From positions 1-64,000 of the forward strand of contig NZ_JAMGSL010000012.1 in NCBI RefSeq assembly GCF_025195125.1: DNA of 64,000 nt. The letters are read 5' to 3'. This document shows, piece after piece, positions 1 through 8,541 of this stretch; within the stretch, counting starts at the first letter, position 1; every line of letters begins with the position of its first letter. The notes below the pieces were generated by a model, which was given only the letters and a program-made list of their open reading frames with translations, was not told the origin of the DNA and did no database searches. Both the position numbers and the translations under genes were made by a program. This DNA comes from Streptomyces sp. Je 1-79 (GTDB taxonomy: Bacteria; Actinomycetota; Actinomycetes; Streptomycetales; Streptomycetaceae).

Positions 1-7
1 ACGCACG

Positions 8-553
8 TCAGGACGCCTGCCTCGGAGCCTGCGCCTCGCCGTCCAGGGTTCCGAGCGCGCCCGCGTAGAAGATCAGCGGGTCGCCGCCCTGCTCCGGGAC
101 GCCCAGCTCGACGACCTCGCCCACGATGATGTCGTGGTCGCCGCCGTCGTGGATGTCGACGGTCCGGCAGGTCAGGAAGGCCAGCGCCTCGCTCAGCACC
201 GGGAGCCCGGTCTGGCCGTCGTGGCAGGGCACGTCCTGGAAGCCGTCCGGCTGACGTCCGGCGAAGGCGCGGGCCAGCTTCTCCTGGCGGCCGGCGAGGA
301 AGTTGACGGTGAACCCGCCGCTCTCGACCAGTACCTTCCGCAACCGGGACTGCCGGTGCAGACAGAACAGGACGAGCGGCGGGTCCAGGGAGACCGAGGT
401 GAAGGAGTTGACCGTCGTGCCCTCGGCGTGGCCGTCCGCGGCCGTCGTTATGACCGTCACCCCGGTCACAAAGAGGCCGCACACGCGGCGCAGGGCCCGC
501 GGATCGATCGGCTGTGTCTCGTGCTCGTGCATCAGCGTGCGCGCTGCGGACAT
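8..553 (-). CDS. Flavin reductase, short-chain FMN/FAD-binding type
   Basis: A 181-residue protein of the flavin reductase-like (HpaC/ActVB/PheA2) family. These enzymes use NAD(P)H to make free reduced FMN or FADH2 for a partner oxygenase or halogenase. The family core is visible as 'CGLFVTGVTVITT' near the N-terminus, followed by 'TVNSFTSVSLDPP' and 'VNFLAGRQEKLARAF'. The start is the ATG at 553, because an AAGGGGA ribosome site lies about 5 bases upstream; longer in-frame starts have none. It lies 41 bases downstream of the halogenase-like gene on the same strand, so the natural inference is that it feeds reduced flavin to that enzyme. A second, unrelated flavin reductase is encoded at 5907-6497. 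Confidence 0.85.
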   Translation of the reverse strand: MSAARTLMHEHETQPIDPRALRRVCGLFVTGVTVITTAADGHAEGTTVNSFTSVSLDPPLVLFCLHRQSRLRKVLVESGGFTVNFLAGRQEKLARAFAGRQPDGFQDVPCHDGQTGLPVLSEALAFLTCRTVDIHDGGDHDIIVGEVVELGVPEQGGDPLIFYAGALGTLDGEAQAPRQAS

Positions 554-594
554 GTACGTCCCCTTCGAGGCTGCTGGGATCGGTGACAACGAGC

Positions 595-2307
595 TCAGAG
601 GAGCTTGCGGACCTTGGTGCCGGCCTTGGCGATGCCGAGCAGGAACTCCCGGCCGACGTCGTTCATCTCCGCCGGCGCCTGCGTCGACGCCCAGTACAGG
701 AAGCGGGCCATCATCGGGACCGACGGGTAGATGAAGCGCTGCTTCTCGTCCTTCCAGCCGAAGACCGGGTTCACGATCGGCGATTCCTGGAGGGTCTGGA
801 AGATGATGTCGGCGGCCTCGTCACCGGTGAGCGCGCCCGCCTCGTACTTCTCGCAGGCCTCCGCGGTGGTCTCCAGGATCTTCTTGAACGAGTCGGTCTG
901 GGGCCACCACAGACCCGGGTACGGGACCTTCTCCAGCTCGGCGAAGTGCTCCTTGCGGCCGTCGCGGGCGTGGGCGAGTCGGGCCCGGGTCAGCCGCATG
1001 GTGCCGGGGGTGATGAAGGAGCCCCACACCCGGAACACCGCGTTCCAGAGCCGGAAGTGCGAGAAGGCGATGAAGGAGGCGTTGACCAGCTCGTCGTTGT
1101 ACTGGAGCAGGCCCTGCTCCAGCTGCTCGACGTACGCGAAGCGCTCGGCGGAGAAGTCGCCGTCCTTCAGGGCCTCGATCAGCCGGGAGGTCAGCGCGTC
1201 GACGACCTCGAAGGTGTTGGACAGACCGCGGGAGTACAGCGCGTCGATGAAACCGGCCGCGTGGGACATCAGGCACCAGCGGTCGCCGATGGTCCGCTTC
1301 GAGGAGTACTGCAGCCGGTCCGTGGACACCCACTCGCGCACCCGCGTCGCGCCCTCGAACTGGCGCTTGACGGCCGGGTACTTGTCGAGGAACTGCTGGA
1401 AGTCCTGTTCCGGGGTGAGGTCCTTGGGCTTGGGGTAGGTGCGCTCGTCGACGGTCAGGCCGACGCTGCACAGCGGGTTGCGGGACTTGCCGTGGTTGTC
1501 GAACGGGATGATCCAGAACCAGCCGCGCTCGATCATGTGGTGCAGGGTGCCGTTGTGCCAGTCGGTCGGCGGGCGCAGGTGCTTGGGGTGGCCGCTGACG
1601 TCGTCGAACCGCTTGATGCCGACGTAGTGCGTGAACAGCGAGCGGGAGTGGTGCTTGAAGCGGGCCGGCTTCTCCCGCAGGTCGAACATGTCCGCGAGCG
1701 GCGAGCGCACGCCGGAGGCGTCCACCAGGTACTTGGCCCGGTACTGCTCGGGCTGGGCGTTCGGCGCGGCGCTCCGGCCGGTGACGGTCACCCCGTCGTC
1801 GTCGAAGTCGACCTCGGTGGCGCGCCAGTTCTGCCGGGGCGTGCAGCCGTACTTGAGCGCCACGTGGAACATGAACGAGTCGCTGTCCTGGCGGTGCAGA
1901 TGGCTGTTCTGGTGGAAGATCTTGGGCAGTGCCAGCTGGGTGGCGGCCCGCGGGTCGGGCTCCTGGCCCACCTCGTGCTTGATGAACCCGAAGTGGCCCT
2001 TCGTGCCGAAGGTCGGGCCGATGTCCCGGGTGGACGCCTTGACGCTGGCGAGGCTCTTCAGCTCGGGGATGTCGTGGCGCTCGGAGAGGATGTGGATCCA
2101 CTCCACGAGCTGCGGGGTCATCGACTCGCCGACGGCGAAGCGCGGGTGGGCGGCCGCGTCGACCAGCAGGACCCGCGCGCCGTTCTTCGCCAGGACCGTA
2201 CCGGTCACCGAGCCGGCCAGACCCGATCCGAGGATGATGACGTCGAACGTCATCTCCTCGGGTACGCGAGCCGAGTCCGTCGCGCCTTCCGTCATCTTCG
2301 TGACCAC
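595..2307 (-). CDS. FAD-dependent halogenase-like enzyme
   Basis: A 570-residue protein of the flavin-dependent halogenase / FAD monooxygenase superfamily. The N-terminus carries the dinucleotide fold 'ILGSGLAGS' (about 26-33), followed by 'GESMTPQ'. The halogenase signature WxWxIP is present as 'GWFWIIPF' (about 262-269). The tail beyond about residue 400 is long, as in the CmlS/SimD4-type enzymes that act on carrier-bound or late intermediates. I infer chlorination, or less likely hydroxylation, of the cluster's product. The start is uncertain: GTG at 2307 has GGGAG at good spacing, while ATG at 2295 or 2253 remain possible. The neighbouring reductase at 8-553 is the likely FADH2 source. 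Confidence 0.8.
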   Translation of the reverse strand: MVTKMTEGATDSARVPEEMTFDVIILGSGLAGSVTGTVLAKNGARVLLVDAAAHPRFAVGESMTPQLVEWIHILSERHDIPELKSLASVKASTRDIGPTFGTKGHFGFIKHEVGQEPDPRAATQLALPKIFHQNSHLHRQDSDSFMFHVALKYGCTPRQNWRATEVDFDDDGVTVTGRSAAPNAQPEQYRAKYLVDASGVRSPLADMFDLREKPARFKHHSRSLFTHYVGIKRFDDVSGHPKHLRPPTDWHNGTLHHMIERGWFWIIPFDNHGKSRNPLCSVGLTVDERTYPKPKDLTPEQDFQQFLDKYPAVKRQFEGATRVREWVSTDRLQYSSKRTIGDRWCLMSHAAGFIDALYSRGLSNTFEVVDALTSRLIEALKDGDFSAERFAYVEQLEQGLLQYNDELVNASFIAFSHFRLWNAVFRVWGSFITPGTMRLTRARLAHARDGRKEHFAELEKVPYPGLWWPQTDSFKKILETTAEACEKYEAGALTGDEAADIIFQTLQESPIVNPVFGWKDEKQRFIYPSVPMMARFLYWASTQAPAEMNDVGREFLLGIAKAGTKVRKLL

Positions 2308-2442
2308 GAGCAATCTCCCGTCGTTGAGTGCGATCCGGTACGCGGACGGGCCCCTCCCCCGCGCCCGGAGGGGCGGCGGGGTGGGGCCCGTGGGAAGGGG
2401 CAGCGGGGCCGGCCGGTGGGCGGCACCCGGTCGAGCGAGGGG

Positions 2443-3633
2443 TCAGCGGCGCCCGGCGGAACGGGGCGCGGCCGAGCGGGGCCCGGTGGAGCCGGGACCG
2501 GCCGGGCGGGGCCTGCTCCAGTACGTCATCGCCGGACGCTCGACGTACGTGGAGAGGGCGTGGGCCAGGGTCAGGGTGACGGCCCAGGCGGCCAGGCAGT
2601 AGACGAGTCCGGCGCCGAGGCCGAGCGGGCCGTGGCCCTCCAGGAGGACGACGCCGATGCCGAGCACGGCGGCCTGGAGCAGGTAGAAGGCGAAGGACAC
2701 CTCACCGAGCCAGGTCATCACCCGGCCGCGGAACGGCGAGCGGCGGCCGAGCAGGTCGGCGCGGGCGACGGCCGGGACCAGCAGGCCGACGGGGATCACC
2801 CAGGTGGCGTTCAGGCTGTAGAGGTACGGCACGTGGAGGGCGACCGCGTAGGCGGCGGCGCACACGAGCAGGGCCTGGGACGTGCCGAGGCGGATCCAGC
2901 GGTCGGTGAGGACCATGCGCGCCAGCACCATGCCCATGACGAACTCCAGCATCCGTACCGGCGGGAACTGGTAGACGAACCAGTTCTGCACCTCGCCGAC
3001 GGGCAGGCCGGGGATCGGCGGGCCGTCGGGCAGCACGGTGGTGGCGACGGCGGGCACGGCGATGACGGCCGCGGCGAGGCCGGCCGCCCAGGCCCACAGC
3101 CGCGCCGGGTCGATCCTTCCGACCACCCGGTGGAGCAGGGGGAAGCAGAGGTAGAAGAAGAGCTCGCAGCCGAGCGACCAGCTGGCCGCGTTGACGCTGA
3201 AGCCGACGGCCGGGTCGGGGAACCAGACCTGGAGCAGCAGCAGGTTGGGGAGCCAGTACTGCCAGCCGTCGGACGCGGCGGCGGCCGCCCAGAGCGCCAT
3301 GGCGAGGGCGAAGGTGACCAGGTGGTTCGGGTAGAGCTTGACCAGGCGGCGGCGGACGAAGCGGCGGGGAGTGTCGTCCGGGCGGACCGACCAGGTCAGG
3401 ACGAAGCCGCTGAGGACGAAGAAGAAGGTGACGCCGAGGCCGCCGGCGATGGTGAACAGGGAGTCCGCCTGCCGGGCGCCCGCGCCGCCGAAGGGGGTGA
3501 ACAGCGGGTTGAAGAGGTGGCTCAGGAACACCGCCATCGCCGCGACGAACCTGAGGCCGGTGAGCGACGCCAGACTCGGCAGCCGTCTCGTCGCGGTGGC
3601 CTCGTTCACGCGGGATGTCATGGTGGTGCTCAT
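2443..3633 (-). CDS. Membrane acyltransferase, acyltransferase-3 (OafA) family
   Basis: A 396-residue integral membrane protein with about ten hydrophobic segments, of the acyltransferase-3 family that O- or N-acylates sugars and antibiotics. The opening 'LTGLRFVAAMAVFLSH' holds the conserved R...H pair typical of the first membrane helix, and 'FFFVLSGFVLTWS' is the family's second landmark. The ATG at 3633 is preceded by GAGGAGA at ideal spacing. Inside a deoxyaminosugar cluster the simplest guess is acylation of the sugar or aglycone, but the acyl donor and acceptor cannot be read from sequence. The 135 bases between its stop and the halogenase-like gene hold no other gene. Confidence 0.85.
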   Translation of the reverse strand: MSTTMTSRVNEATATRRLPSLASLTGLRFVAAMAVFLSHLFNPLFTPFGGAGARQADSLFTIAGGLGVTFFFVLSGFVLTWSVRPDDTPRRFVRRRLVKLYPNHLVTFALAMALWAAAAASDGWQYWLPNLLLLQVWFPDPAVGFSVNAASWSLGCELFFYLCFPLLHRVVGRIDPARLWAWAAGLAAAVIAVPAVATTVLPDGPPIPGLPVGEVQNWFVYQFPPVRMLEFVMGMVLARMVLTDRWIRLGTSQALLVCAAAYAVALHVPYLYSLNATWVIPVGLLVPAVARADLLGRRSPFRGRVMTWLGEVSFAFYLLQAAVLGIGVVLLEGHGPLGLGAGLVYCLAAWAVTLTLAHALSTYVERPAMTYWSRPRPAGPGSTGPRSAAPRSAGRR

Positions 3634-3754
3634 GGGGGTCTCCTCACCCTCTCCGACTCACGCCGTGCGGACATGACGAACACCGCGCGGCGGCCTGGTG
3701 GAGGCCGCGACGCGGTGCTCGGGGATACGGGAACGCCGTCCCGGTCGTCTTTCG

Positions 3755-4414
3755 TCAGGCGGAGGCGGTGACGCCGTCCTTGCCGCCCCACAGGTTCAGC
3801 GCCTGGTAGGTCGGGCGCCAGTCGTTCTCGAAGGCCGCGCGCAGCGGGCCGGGGAGGCGCGAGAGGATGAACTCGGCGCGGGACGCCTCCATCTCGTCGA
3901 GGATCCAGGGCATGTAGCGCTGGGCGTTGTCGCCGATGCGGTCGCGCTGGCGCTCGCCGAACGCGTCCCACTGCTCCTCGCTCATGGTGGTGTCCATGAG
4001 CTGGAGCGCCTCGGCCTCCTCGTGCTTGAGGTGTCCGGTCAGCCCGGAGTGCAGGGCGTCCACCAGGCCGTGCAGGCGCTCCAGACCGGCCTCGCGGTCG
4101 GCCAGGGCGGCGTCGATGTCGAGCAGCAGCGGGTCGATGATCGCGTGCTCGGCCTCCATGGCCTCGAGCAGCGCGAGGTCGTCCGGCCGGGCGGCGAGGG
4201 CGGCCTGCATCACCGGCCAGATCTTCTCGTCCTCGGCACGGTGGTGCGCGTGCAGGAAGATCTTGAAGAGCTCCCAGCCGGCGGCCGTGCTCAGGATCTG
4301 CCGCGGATCGTCCTCGACCGTCGCGGTGACCCGCGCGAGGCGCTCCATCTCGCGGCGGAGGGCGTCATGGACGGCGAGCATCATGGTCATGTCGAGCTTG
4401 TACTGGTGGCTCAT
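3755..4414 (-). CDS. Hemerythrin-like HHE-domain protein
   Basis: A 219-residue helical protein with the hemerythrin HHE cation-binding pattern: His near residue 16 ('AVHDAL'), a cluster 'HAHHRAEDE' near 55-63, 'EAEHAIID' and 'HLKHEEAEAL'. These residues normally hold a di-iron site that binds O2 or senses redox or NO. The length exceeds a single HHE domain, with a C-terminal region rich in Trp and Asp. The start is the ATG at 4414, preceded by AAGAGAGAG. It sits within the minus-strand run of biosynthetic genes between the acyltransferase and the antiporter. Its role there is unknown; oxidative protection, oxygen supply or catalysis are all possible. Confidence 0.8.
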   Translation of the reverse strand: MSHQYKLDMTMMLAVHDALRREMERLARVTATVEDDPRQILSTAAGWELFKIFLHAHHRAEDEKIWPVMQAALAARPDDLALLEAMEAEHAIIDPLLLDIDAALADREAGLERLHGLVDALHSGLTGHLKHEEAEALQLMDTTMSEEQWDAFGERQRDRIGDNAQRYMPWILDEMEASRAEFILSRLPGPLRAAFENDWRPTYQALNLWGGKDGVTASA

Positions 4415-4544
4415 ACCACTCTCTCTTTCGTTCCCACCGTTGCGAATCCGGGCGGCCGGTATCTTATTCAAGCTCCATCATGCCACCGGAGCTCGCAACC
4501 CGACGCCGGTTTCCCGGCGCAATCCCGCCCTGTGGACGCGGAGT

Positions 4545-5861
4545 TCAGCCGATCTCGGCAGGCTTCCTGGACCGGCCGGGATCGGCGCTGCCGCTCTCCG
4601 CCTTCGCGTCCGTCGCCGAAGCGGGCGAGGTCACCCCGATCCAGTTCAGTGCCGGGGAGGTCATCGCCGTCGTCACCAGCGCCATCAGGACCAGCATGGT
4701 GAAGAGGTCGGGGCCGATGACACCCAGGCCCAGACCGATGTTGAGCACCACCAGCTCGGTCAGCCCGCGGCAGTTCATCAGGGCGCCGATCGCCAGCGAG
4801 TCACGCCAGCTCTGACCCGCCACACGGGCGGCGACCGAACCGGCCCCCCACTTGCCGAAGACGGCCACCGCGAGGACGGCGAGGGCCCACAGCCACTGCT
4901 GCGCCGAGCCGGCGAGCAGCCCGACGTCGGTCTTCAGACCGGTGACGACGAAGAAGAGCGGGAGCAGGACCGGTACGGCGACGGCGTGCAGCCTGGCCGC
5001 GCACCGCTCGACCACCTGGGAACCACGGGGGACCATGGCGCCGAAGACGAAGGCCCCGAACAGCGCGTGCACACCGATCTCCTCGGTGGCCAGCGCGGAC
5101 AGGCAGAGCCCGCTGAAGAGCACGACCATCATCGCGCCGTCCGACACCTTGCGGTCGGCCCGCGACACCCACCGGCCGAGCAGGGGGCGTACGACGAAGA
5201 GCATCACGGCCATGTAGCCGACCGCGAGACCGACGGTGGTGAGCGCCTCCAGCGGCGAACCGCTCGTGCTCACCGCGACGACCGCGGCCAGCAGGCACCA
5301 GGCCGTCACGTCGTCGACGGCGGCGCTCGCCATCGCCAGCGCGCCCATCTTGGTCTGGTACAGGTTGCGGTCCGTCAGGATCCGGGCGAGCACCGGAAAG
5401 GCCGTGATGCTCATCGACACGGCGATGAAGAGGACGAACGCCGTCCTGCCCACTCCCTCGGGCGCGAACGTCCCGTACATCGTGAGCGCGAGCAGGCTCC
5501 CCAGCACCAGCGGCAGGGCGACACTGGCCTGGCTGACGGCTATCGCCGTACGGCTGTTTCCGCGCAGGAGCTTCAGGTCGAGTTCGAGTCCGATGAGGAA
5601 CATGAAGGCCAGCAGCCCGAGATTGCCGAGGGCGCCGACGAACGGCAGCACCTCGGCGGGGAAGAGGGCGTGCTGGCCCTCCGGCCAGATCCAGCCGAGC
5701 AGGGACGGGCCGAGACAGATACCGACGGCGACCTCGCCGACGACCGGCGGCTGTCCGAGCCGGCGCACCAGAACGGCGCCCAGCTTGCAGGCCAGGATCA
5801 CCGCCGGAATGACGATCAGCAGCTGGGGAAGCGGATCACTCACAGCAGCGGCTGCTGCCAT
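4545..5861 (-). CDS. CPA2-family cation/proton antiporter
   Basis: A 438-residue membrane protein with about 12-13 hydrophobic segments, of the monovalent cation:proton antiporter-2 (KefB/NhaS3) family. Family landmarks include 'PPVVGEVAVGICLGPS' near residue 40, 'FLIGLELDL' near 88, and the ion-site region 'ASAAVDDVTAW' with its paired Asp. There is no C-terminal TrkA/RCK domain; the tail is short and hydrophilic. The ATG at 5861 follows GGAGGACCG. CPA2 antiporters occur in several polyether and aromatic polyketide clusters, where resistance or pH balance has been suggested. The same possibility applies here but is inference only. Confidence 0.85.
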   Translation of the reverse strand: MAAAAAVSDPLPQLLIVIPAVILACKLGAVLVRRLGQPPVVGEVAVGICLGPSLLGWIWPEGQHALFPAEVLPFVGALGNLGLLAFMFLIGLELDLKLLRGNSRTAIAVSQASVALPLVLGSLLALTMYGTFAPEGVGRTAFVLFIAVSMSITAFPVLARILTDRNLYQTKMGALAMASAAVDDVTAWCLLAAVVAVSTSGSPLEALTTVGLAVGYMAVMLFVVRPLLGRWVSRADRKVSDGAMMVVLFSGLCLSALATEEIGVHALFGAFVFGAMVPRGSQVVERCAARLHAVAVPVLLPLFFVVTGLKTDVGLLAGSAQQWLWALAVLAVAVFGKWGAGSVAARVAGQSWRDSLAIGALMNCRGLTELVVLNIGLGLGVIGPDLFTMLVLMALVTTAMTSPALNWIGVTSPASATDAKAESGSADPGRSRKPAEIG

Positions 5862-5906
5862 CGGTCCTCCAACGGGTATGAGGGGCGGGGCTCGCCCGGG
5901 CGGGAG

Positions 5907-6497
5907 TCAGCCCCGGTAGGGGTGGGTTTCCTTCGCGTCGCGCAAGGCCCGGCCCCACCACACCAGCTGTTCGAGCATGAGCTTGGCGGCGCCCGCGGCG
6001 CCTTCGGCGTCGACGGGGAAGCGGCCCTGGGGGTCGTAATGTTCGAGGATCTGGGGGAACATCACGGTGTCCTTCATGGTCACACAGTGGAACTCGCCGA
6101 AGATCTGGCGCAGGTGCTCCACGGCGCGCACCCCGCCGGACATGCCGAGGCCGTAGCCGACGAACGCGACCGGCTTGGCCTCCCACTCGGCGTTGAAGGT
6201 GTCGACGAGCGTCTTCAGCGGGCCCGGGACGCTGCGGTTGTACTCCGGGACGATGAAGACGAACGCGTCGGCCGCGGCCAGGCGGGGGCGCAGGGCGGCC
6301 GTCTCCGGCGCGTGCGGGACGAGACTGGCCGGCAGTACGGCGTCGGCCAGGTCGACGACATCGGTGAGCAGGTCGTCGCGTACGGAGGTCTGCTGGGCGA
6401 ACCAGGTGGCGACGTCGGGGGCGAGCCGCCCTTCGCGGGCGGACCCGACCACGACCACGACGCGGAGCGGACGGGGGGAGGTCGACTGCGTGGACAC
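5907..6497 (-). CDS. NAD(P)H-dependent FMN reductase (flavodoxin-fold)
   Basis: A 196-residue protein of the NADPH-dependent FMN reductase / chromate-quinone reductase family. The FMN phosphate-binding loop is 'GSAREGRLAP' near residue 18, and 'PEYNRSVPGPLKTLVD' is the second hallmark. The start is GTG at 6497, preceded by TTGAGGAGG, whose TGA is the stop codon of the neighbouring gene at 6509; the two genes are 11 bases apart and probably cotranscribed. It may reduce FMN or quinones, giving the cluster a second reduced-flavin source besides the enzyme at 8-553. Direct reduction of a quinone intermediate is an equally good reading. Confidence 0.85.
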   Translation of the reverse strand: MSTQSTSPRPLRVVVVVGSAREGRLAPDVATWFAQQTSVRDDLLTDVVDLADAVLPASLVPHAPETAALRPRLAAADAFVFIVPEYNRSVPGPLKTLVDTFNAEWEAKPVAFVGYGLGMSGGVRAVEHLRQIFGEFHCVTMKDTVMFPQILEHYDPQGRFPVDAEGAAGAAKLMLEQLVWWGRALRDAKETHPYRG

Positions 6498-6508
6498 GTC
6501 CGGCCTCC

Positions 6509-6910
6509 TCAACGCTTCGCCGCTGCGGGCACGTCGGCCGGCGTCAGGGCGAGGAACTCGGTGGCGTCGACCCGGGACAGGATGCGCCGGGTCAGCGCGG
6601 GCATCGCGGTCCTGCCGTCGTCGGTGAACACGGTCGGGTCGACCACGCGGATCCGGCGGCCACGCGTGGTGATCTCGCAGCCGCCGGCCGCCAGGACGTT
6701 CTTGACCCAGTCCGAGCCCGGGCCGTATGGCAGGGTGACGACGATGTCCCCGCCGCGCCGGAAGAGCTTGACCGGGGTGGTGTAGACGCGCCCCGACTTG
6801 CGGCCGCGGTGGTGGATCCTGCCGAAGCCGGGCATCCGGCTCAGCACGGGACCCACGAGGTAGTTCGCGACCAGTCGGTTGAAGCGGGCCACTCGCCTCG
6901 ATATCGGCAT
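6509..6910 (-). CDS. Deazaflavin (F420)-type nitroreductase family protein
   Basis: A 133-residue protein of the Ddn / deazaflavin-dependent nitroreductase family, a split-barrel that normally binds F420H2 and reduces quinones or nitro groups. Visible family features are 'IHHRGRKSGRVYTTPV' (about residues 30-45) and 'VTLPYGPGSDWVKNVLAAG' (about 55-73). The ATG at 6910 is preceded by GAGGAGGGA. Upstream codons are compositionally odd (Pro/Val/Ala repeats) and lack a ribosome site, so the longer reading to 7072 was rejected. In this cluster it could perform a ring or enone reduction with F420, but the substrate is unknown. Confidence 0.82.
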   Translation of the reverse strand: MPISRRVARFNRLVANYLVGPVLSRMPGFGRIHHRGRKSGRVYTTPVKLFRRGGDIVVTLPYGPGSDWVKNVLAAGGCEITTRGRRIRVVDPTVFTDDGRTAMPALTRRILSRVDATEFLALTPADVPAAAKR

Positions 6911-6983
6911 TGATTCCCTCCTCGTCCAGGGGATGACACCCACGGGCGGGCGCGGTGGGCACCCGCCCGTGGGTGGTGAGCCG

Positions 6984-7481
6984 TCAGGCGGCGGGCTTGC
7001 CACCACCGGGGCCACCGGGGCCACCGGCACCGCCGGGACCGCCCGGGGTGAGCGGACCGGCCGGCTTGCCACCGGACTGCAGGAAGCGCTGGAGGGCGAA
7101 GTTGTCGACGATGCCCCAGCGCTCGGCGATCTTCTCCCCCTCGAAGCGGAAGATGATCATCCCGTGGTGCTCGATCTCCAGGCCGGTCGCCGGGATCCCG
7201 ATGAAGGGACCGGTGTGCCGGCCGCGCATCACCCAGCGCACGGCGGCCTTGTCGTCCTGCGCGACGAAGTCGAGGATCTCGTACTTGACGTCGCTGAAGG
7301 CGCCGCGCTGGACCTTGATCGTGTGCTTGAACGCCTCGGGTCCGCGCATCGAGTCGTCGTGGCTGCCGTTGTTGCGGAAGTCGGCCGTCAGATGACGGTC
7401 CGCGACGCTGAGGTCGCCGCCGTTGAGACCCTCGTCGTAGACCTTGTCGACGACTTCGCGAAGCTTCTCTGCGCTGGTCAT
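6984..7481 (-). CDS. SnoaL-like polyketide cyclase / NTF2-fold protein
   Basis: A 165-residue protein of the SnoaL-like ester cyclase family (NTF2 fold). The family pattern 'FIGIPATGLEIEHHGMIIFRF' region near residues 92-112, followed by 'EKIAERWGIVDN', matches SnoaL/AknH-type cyclases that close the last ring of anthracyclines. The protein ends in a Gly/Pro tail ('GGPGGAGGPGGPGGGK'), which such enzymes usually lack. The ATG at 7481 lies two bases past the stop of the upstream SnoaL-like gene, with AGGAGGG upstream. It hints at an aromatic polyketide pathway, but the family also includes hydroxylases and proteins with no known activity. Confidence 0.75.
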   Translation of the reverse strand: MTSAEKLREVVDKVYDEGLNGGDLSVADRHLTADFRNNGSHDDSMRGPEAFKHTIKVQRGAFSDVKYEILDFVAQDDKAAVRWVMRGRHTGPFIGIPATGLEIEHHGMIIFRFEGEKIAERWGIVDNFALQRFLQSGGKPAGPLTPGGPGGAGGPGGPGGGKPAA

Positions 7482-7483
7482 GC

Positions 7484-8056
7484 TCAGTTGCCCTCCTGTC
7501 GGGTGGATGTGCGGGTACCGCTGCCGGGGACGAGGGTCTCCGCGGCGACCGAGGTCACCTCCGCGGGGACCTGGCCGGTGCTCCAGATGATCCGCAGGCG
7601 CATGCGCGTGAAGCGCCAGCCGAGCGGGGTGCGACGGGCCGAGGCGTCGAAACGGCCGCCCAGCTGGAAGTAGCGGGAGGCCGCCGGCGGGCGCGGCGAG
7701 TCGAAGTGCAGATGGGAGGCGATCAGGCTCCAGCTCACGGTGGCCCGGTCGCCGTCGAGGACGACCAGGGACGGCGAGCCCTGGTGGTGCGTGCTCTCCC
7801 AGCGGTCCATGATCTGGCGGGTGAAGCCGGGGACCCCCGCGATGCCCCGGTGGCTGCCCACCGGGTAGACGAGCTCGACGTCCTCCGTGAAGAACGAGCG
7901 GGCCCACTCCTCGTCGAAGGTGCCCTCGTCGAGCGAGGCGAGGTACCCCTCGGCCAGGTCTCCCAGGGCTGCGCGATCGGCCAGGTCCGCCAGGGGCGAG
8001 CCCTCGACCAGGGCGGCCGTGCCCGCCAGGCCGGCCGGGACGGACGTACCGGTCAT
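7484..8056 (-). CDS. SnoaL-like (NTF2-superfamily) protein
   Basis: A 190-residue protein with an NTF2/SnoaL-like fold. The pattern 'LASLDEGTFDEEWARSFFTEDVELVYPVG' (read in two parts around residues 40-68) and 'FTRQIMDRWESTHHQ' are typical of the SnoaL_4 branch, often annotated as nuclear-transport-factor-2-like. The start ATG at 8056 overlaps the stop of the preceding gene as ATGA, so translation is coupled to it. In aromatic polyketide clusters such proteins act as cyclases, cofactor-free hydroxylase partners or epimerases. Which of these applies cannot be told from sequence. It is clearly different from the SnoaL-like protein at 6984-7481. Confidence 0.7.
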   Translation of the reverse strand: MTGTSVPAGLAGTAALVEGSPLADLADRAALGDLAEGYLASLDEGTFDEEWARSFFTEDVELVYPVGSHRGIAGVPGFTRQIMDRWESTHHQGSPSLVVLDGDRATVSWSLIASHLHFDSPRPPAASRYFQLGGRFDASARRTPLGWRFTRMRLRIIWSTGQVPAEVTSVAAETLVPGSGTRTSTRQEGN

Positions 8057-8424
8057 GAGAGCGGCCGGGCCGTGGTCTCCGCGTCGGTCGCGTAGATCAC
8101 CGAGTCGTCCGGGCCGTGGACGACCGCCTTGCCGGTGCCGGTGAAGCCGGACTCGGAGAGCTGGGCGGCGAGGTCGATCTGGATGTACGCCGCGCGGTGG
8201 CCGTTGGGGCTGATCTGGCCGACGTCGGCGTTGAAGACCTCGCGGACGGTGAACTCGAAGGCTCCGCCGCCCTTCGCGGTCCAGGTGCCGGAGCCGCCGC
8301 TCTTCCGCGTGGTGATGGCGACCGACCCGTCCTCCTCGAACACGACGGTGTACTCGTCCACCTCCCCGTCGTGCGTGACCGTTCCCGCCCACTTGCCCAC
8401 GGGAGAGTTAAGAGACACAGACAT
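8053..8424 (-). CDS. Small beta-rich protein of unknown function
   Basis: A 123-residue protein that I do not recognise. It is predicted to be almost all beta strand, with repeated short strands such as 'GKWAGTVTHDG', 'EYTVVFEEDGSVAITT', 'GSGTWTAKGGGAFEFTVRE' and 'AAYIQIDLAAQLS'. This pattern recalls small lipocalin/avidin-like barrels in which each strand pair ends in a glycine turn. The ATG at 8424 is chosen because GAGGAAG lies ten bases upstream; a GTG at 8433 is too close to it. The stop overlaps the start of the next SnoaL-like gene (ATGA), so it belongs to the same transcription unit. A ligand-binding or cyclase-assisting role is a guess. Confidence 0.6.
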   Translation of the reverse strand: MSVSLNSPVGKWAGTVTHDGEVDEYTVVFEEDGSVAITTRKSGGSGTWTAKGGGAFEFTVREVFNADVGQISPNGHRAAYIQIDLAAQLSESGFTGTGKAVVHGPDDSVIYATDAETTARPLS

Positions 8425-8541
8425 CGATCCCACTTCCTCGGATTGGCGATCTGGAGTGCGGCGCTGCGGGCCGCGGGAGAGCGCACAGGGCCGCCGGCGG
8501 TCGCCGGCGGCCCTGTGGGACGGTGTGCTGAAGGCGGGTCG

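Noticed and set aside
514..3771. A very long plus-strand open frame (over 1000 codons) opposite the halogenase-like and acyltransferase genes
   Set aside because: It is an antisense shadow of high-GC codon bias: low-complexity Arg/Gly/Glu/Ala protein with no domain, while the minus strand encodes clear enzymes.
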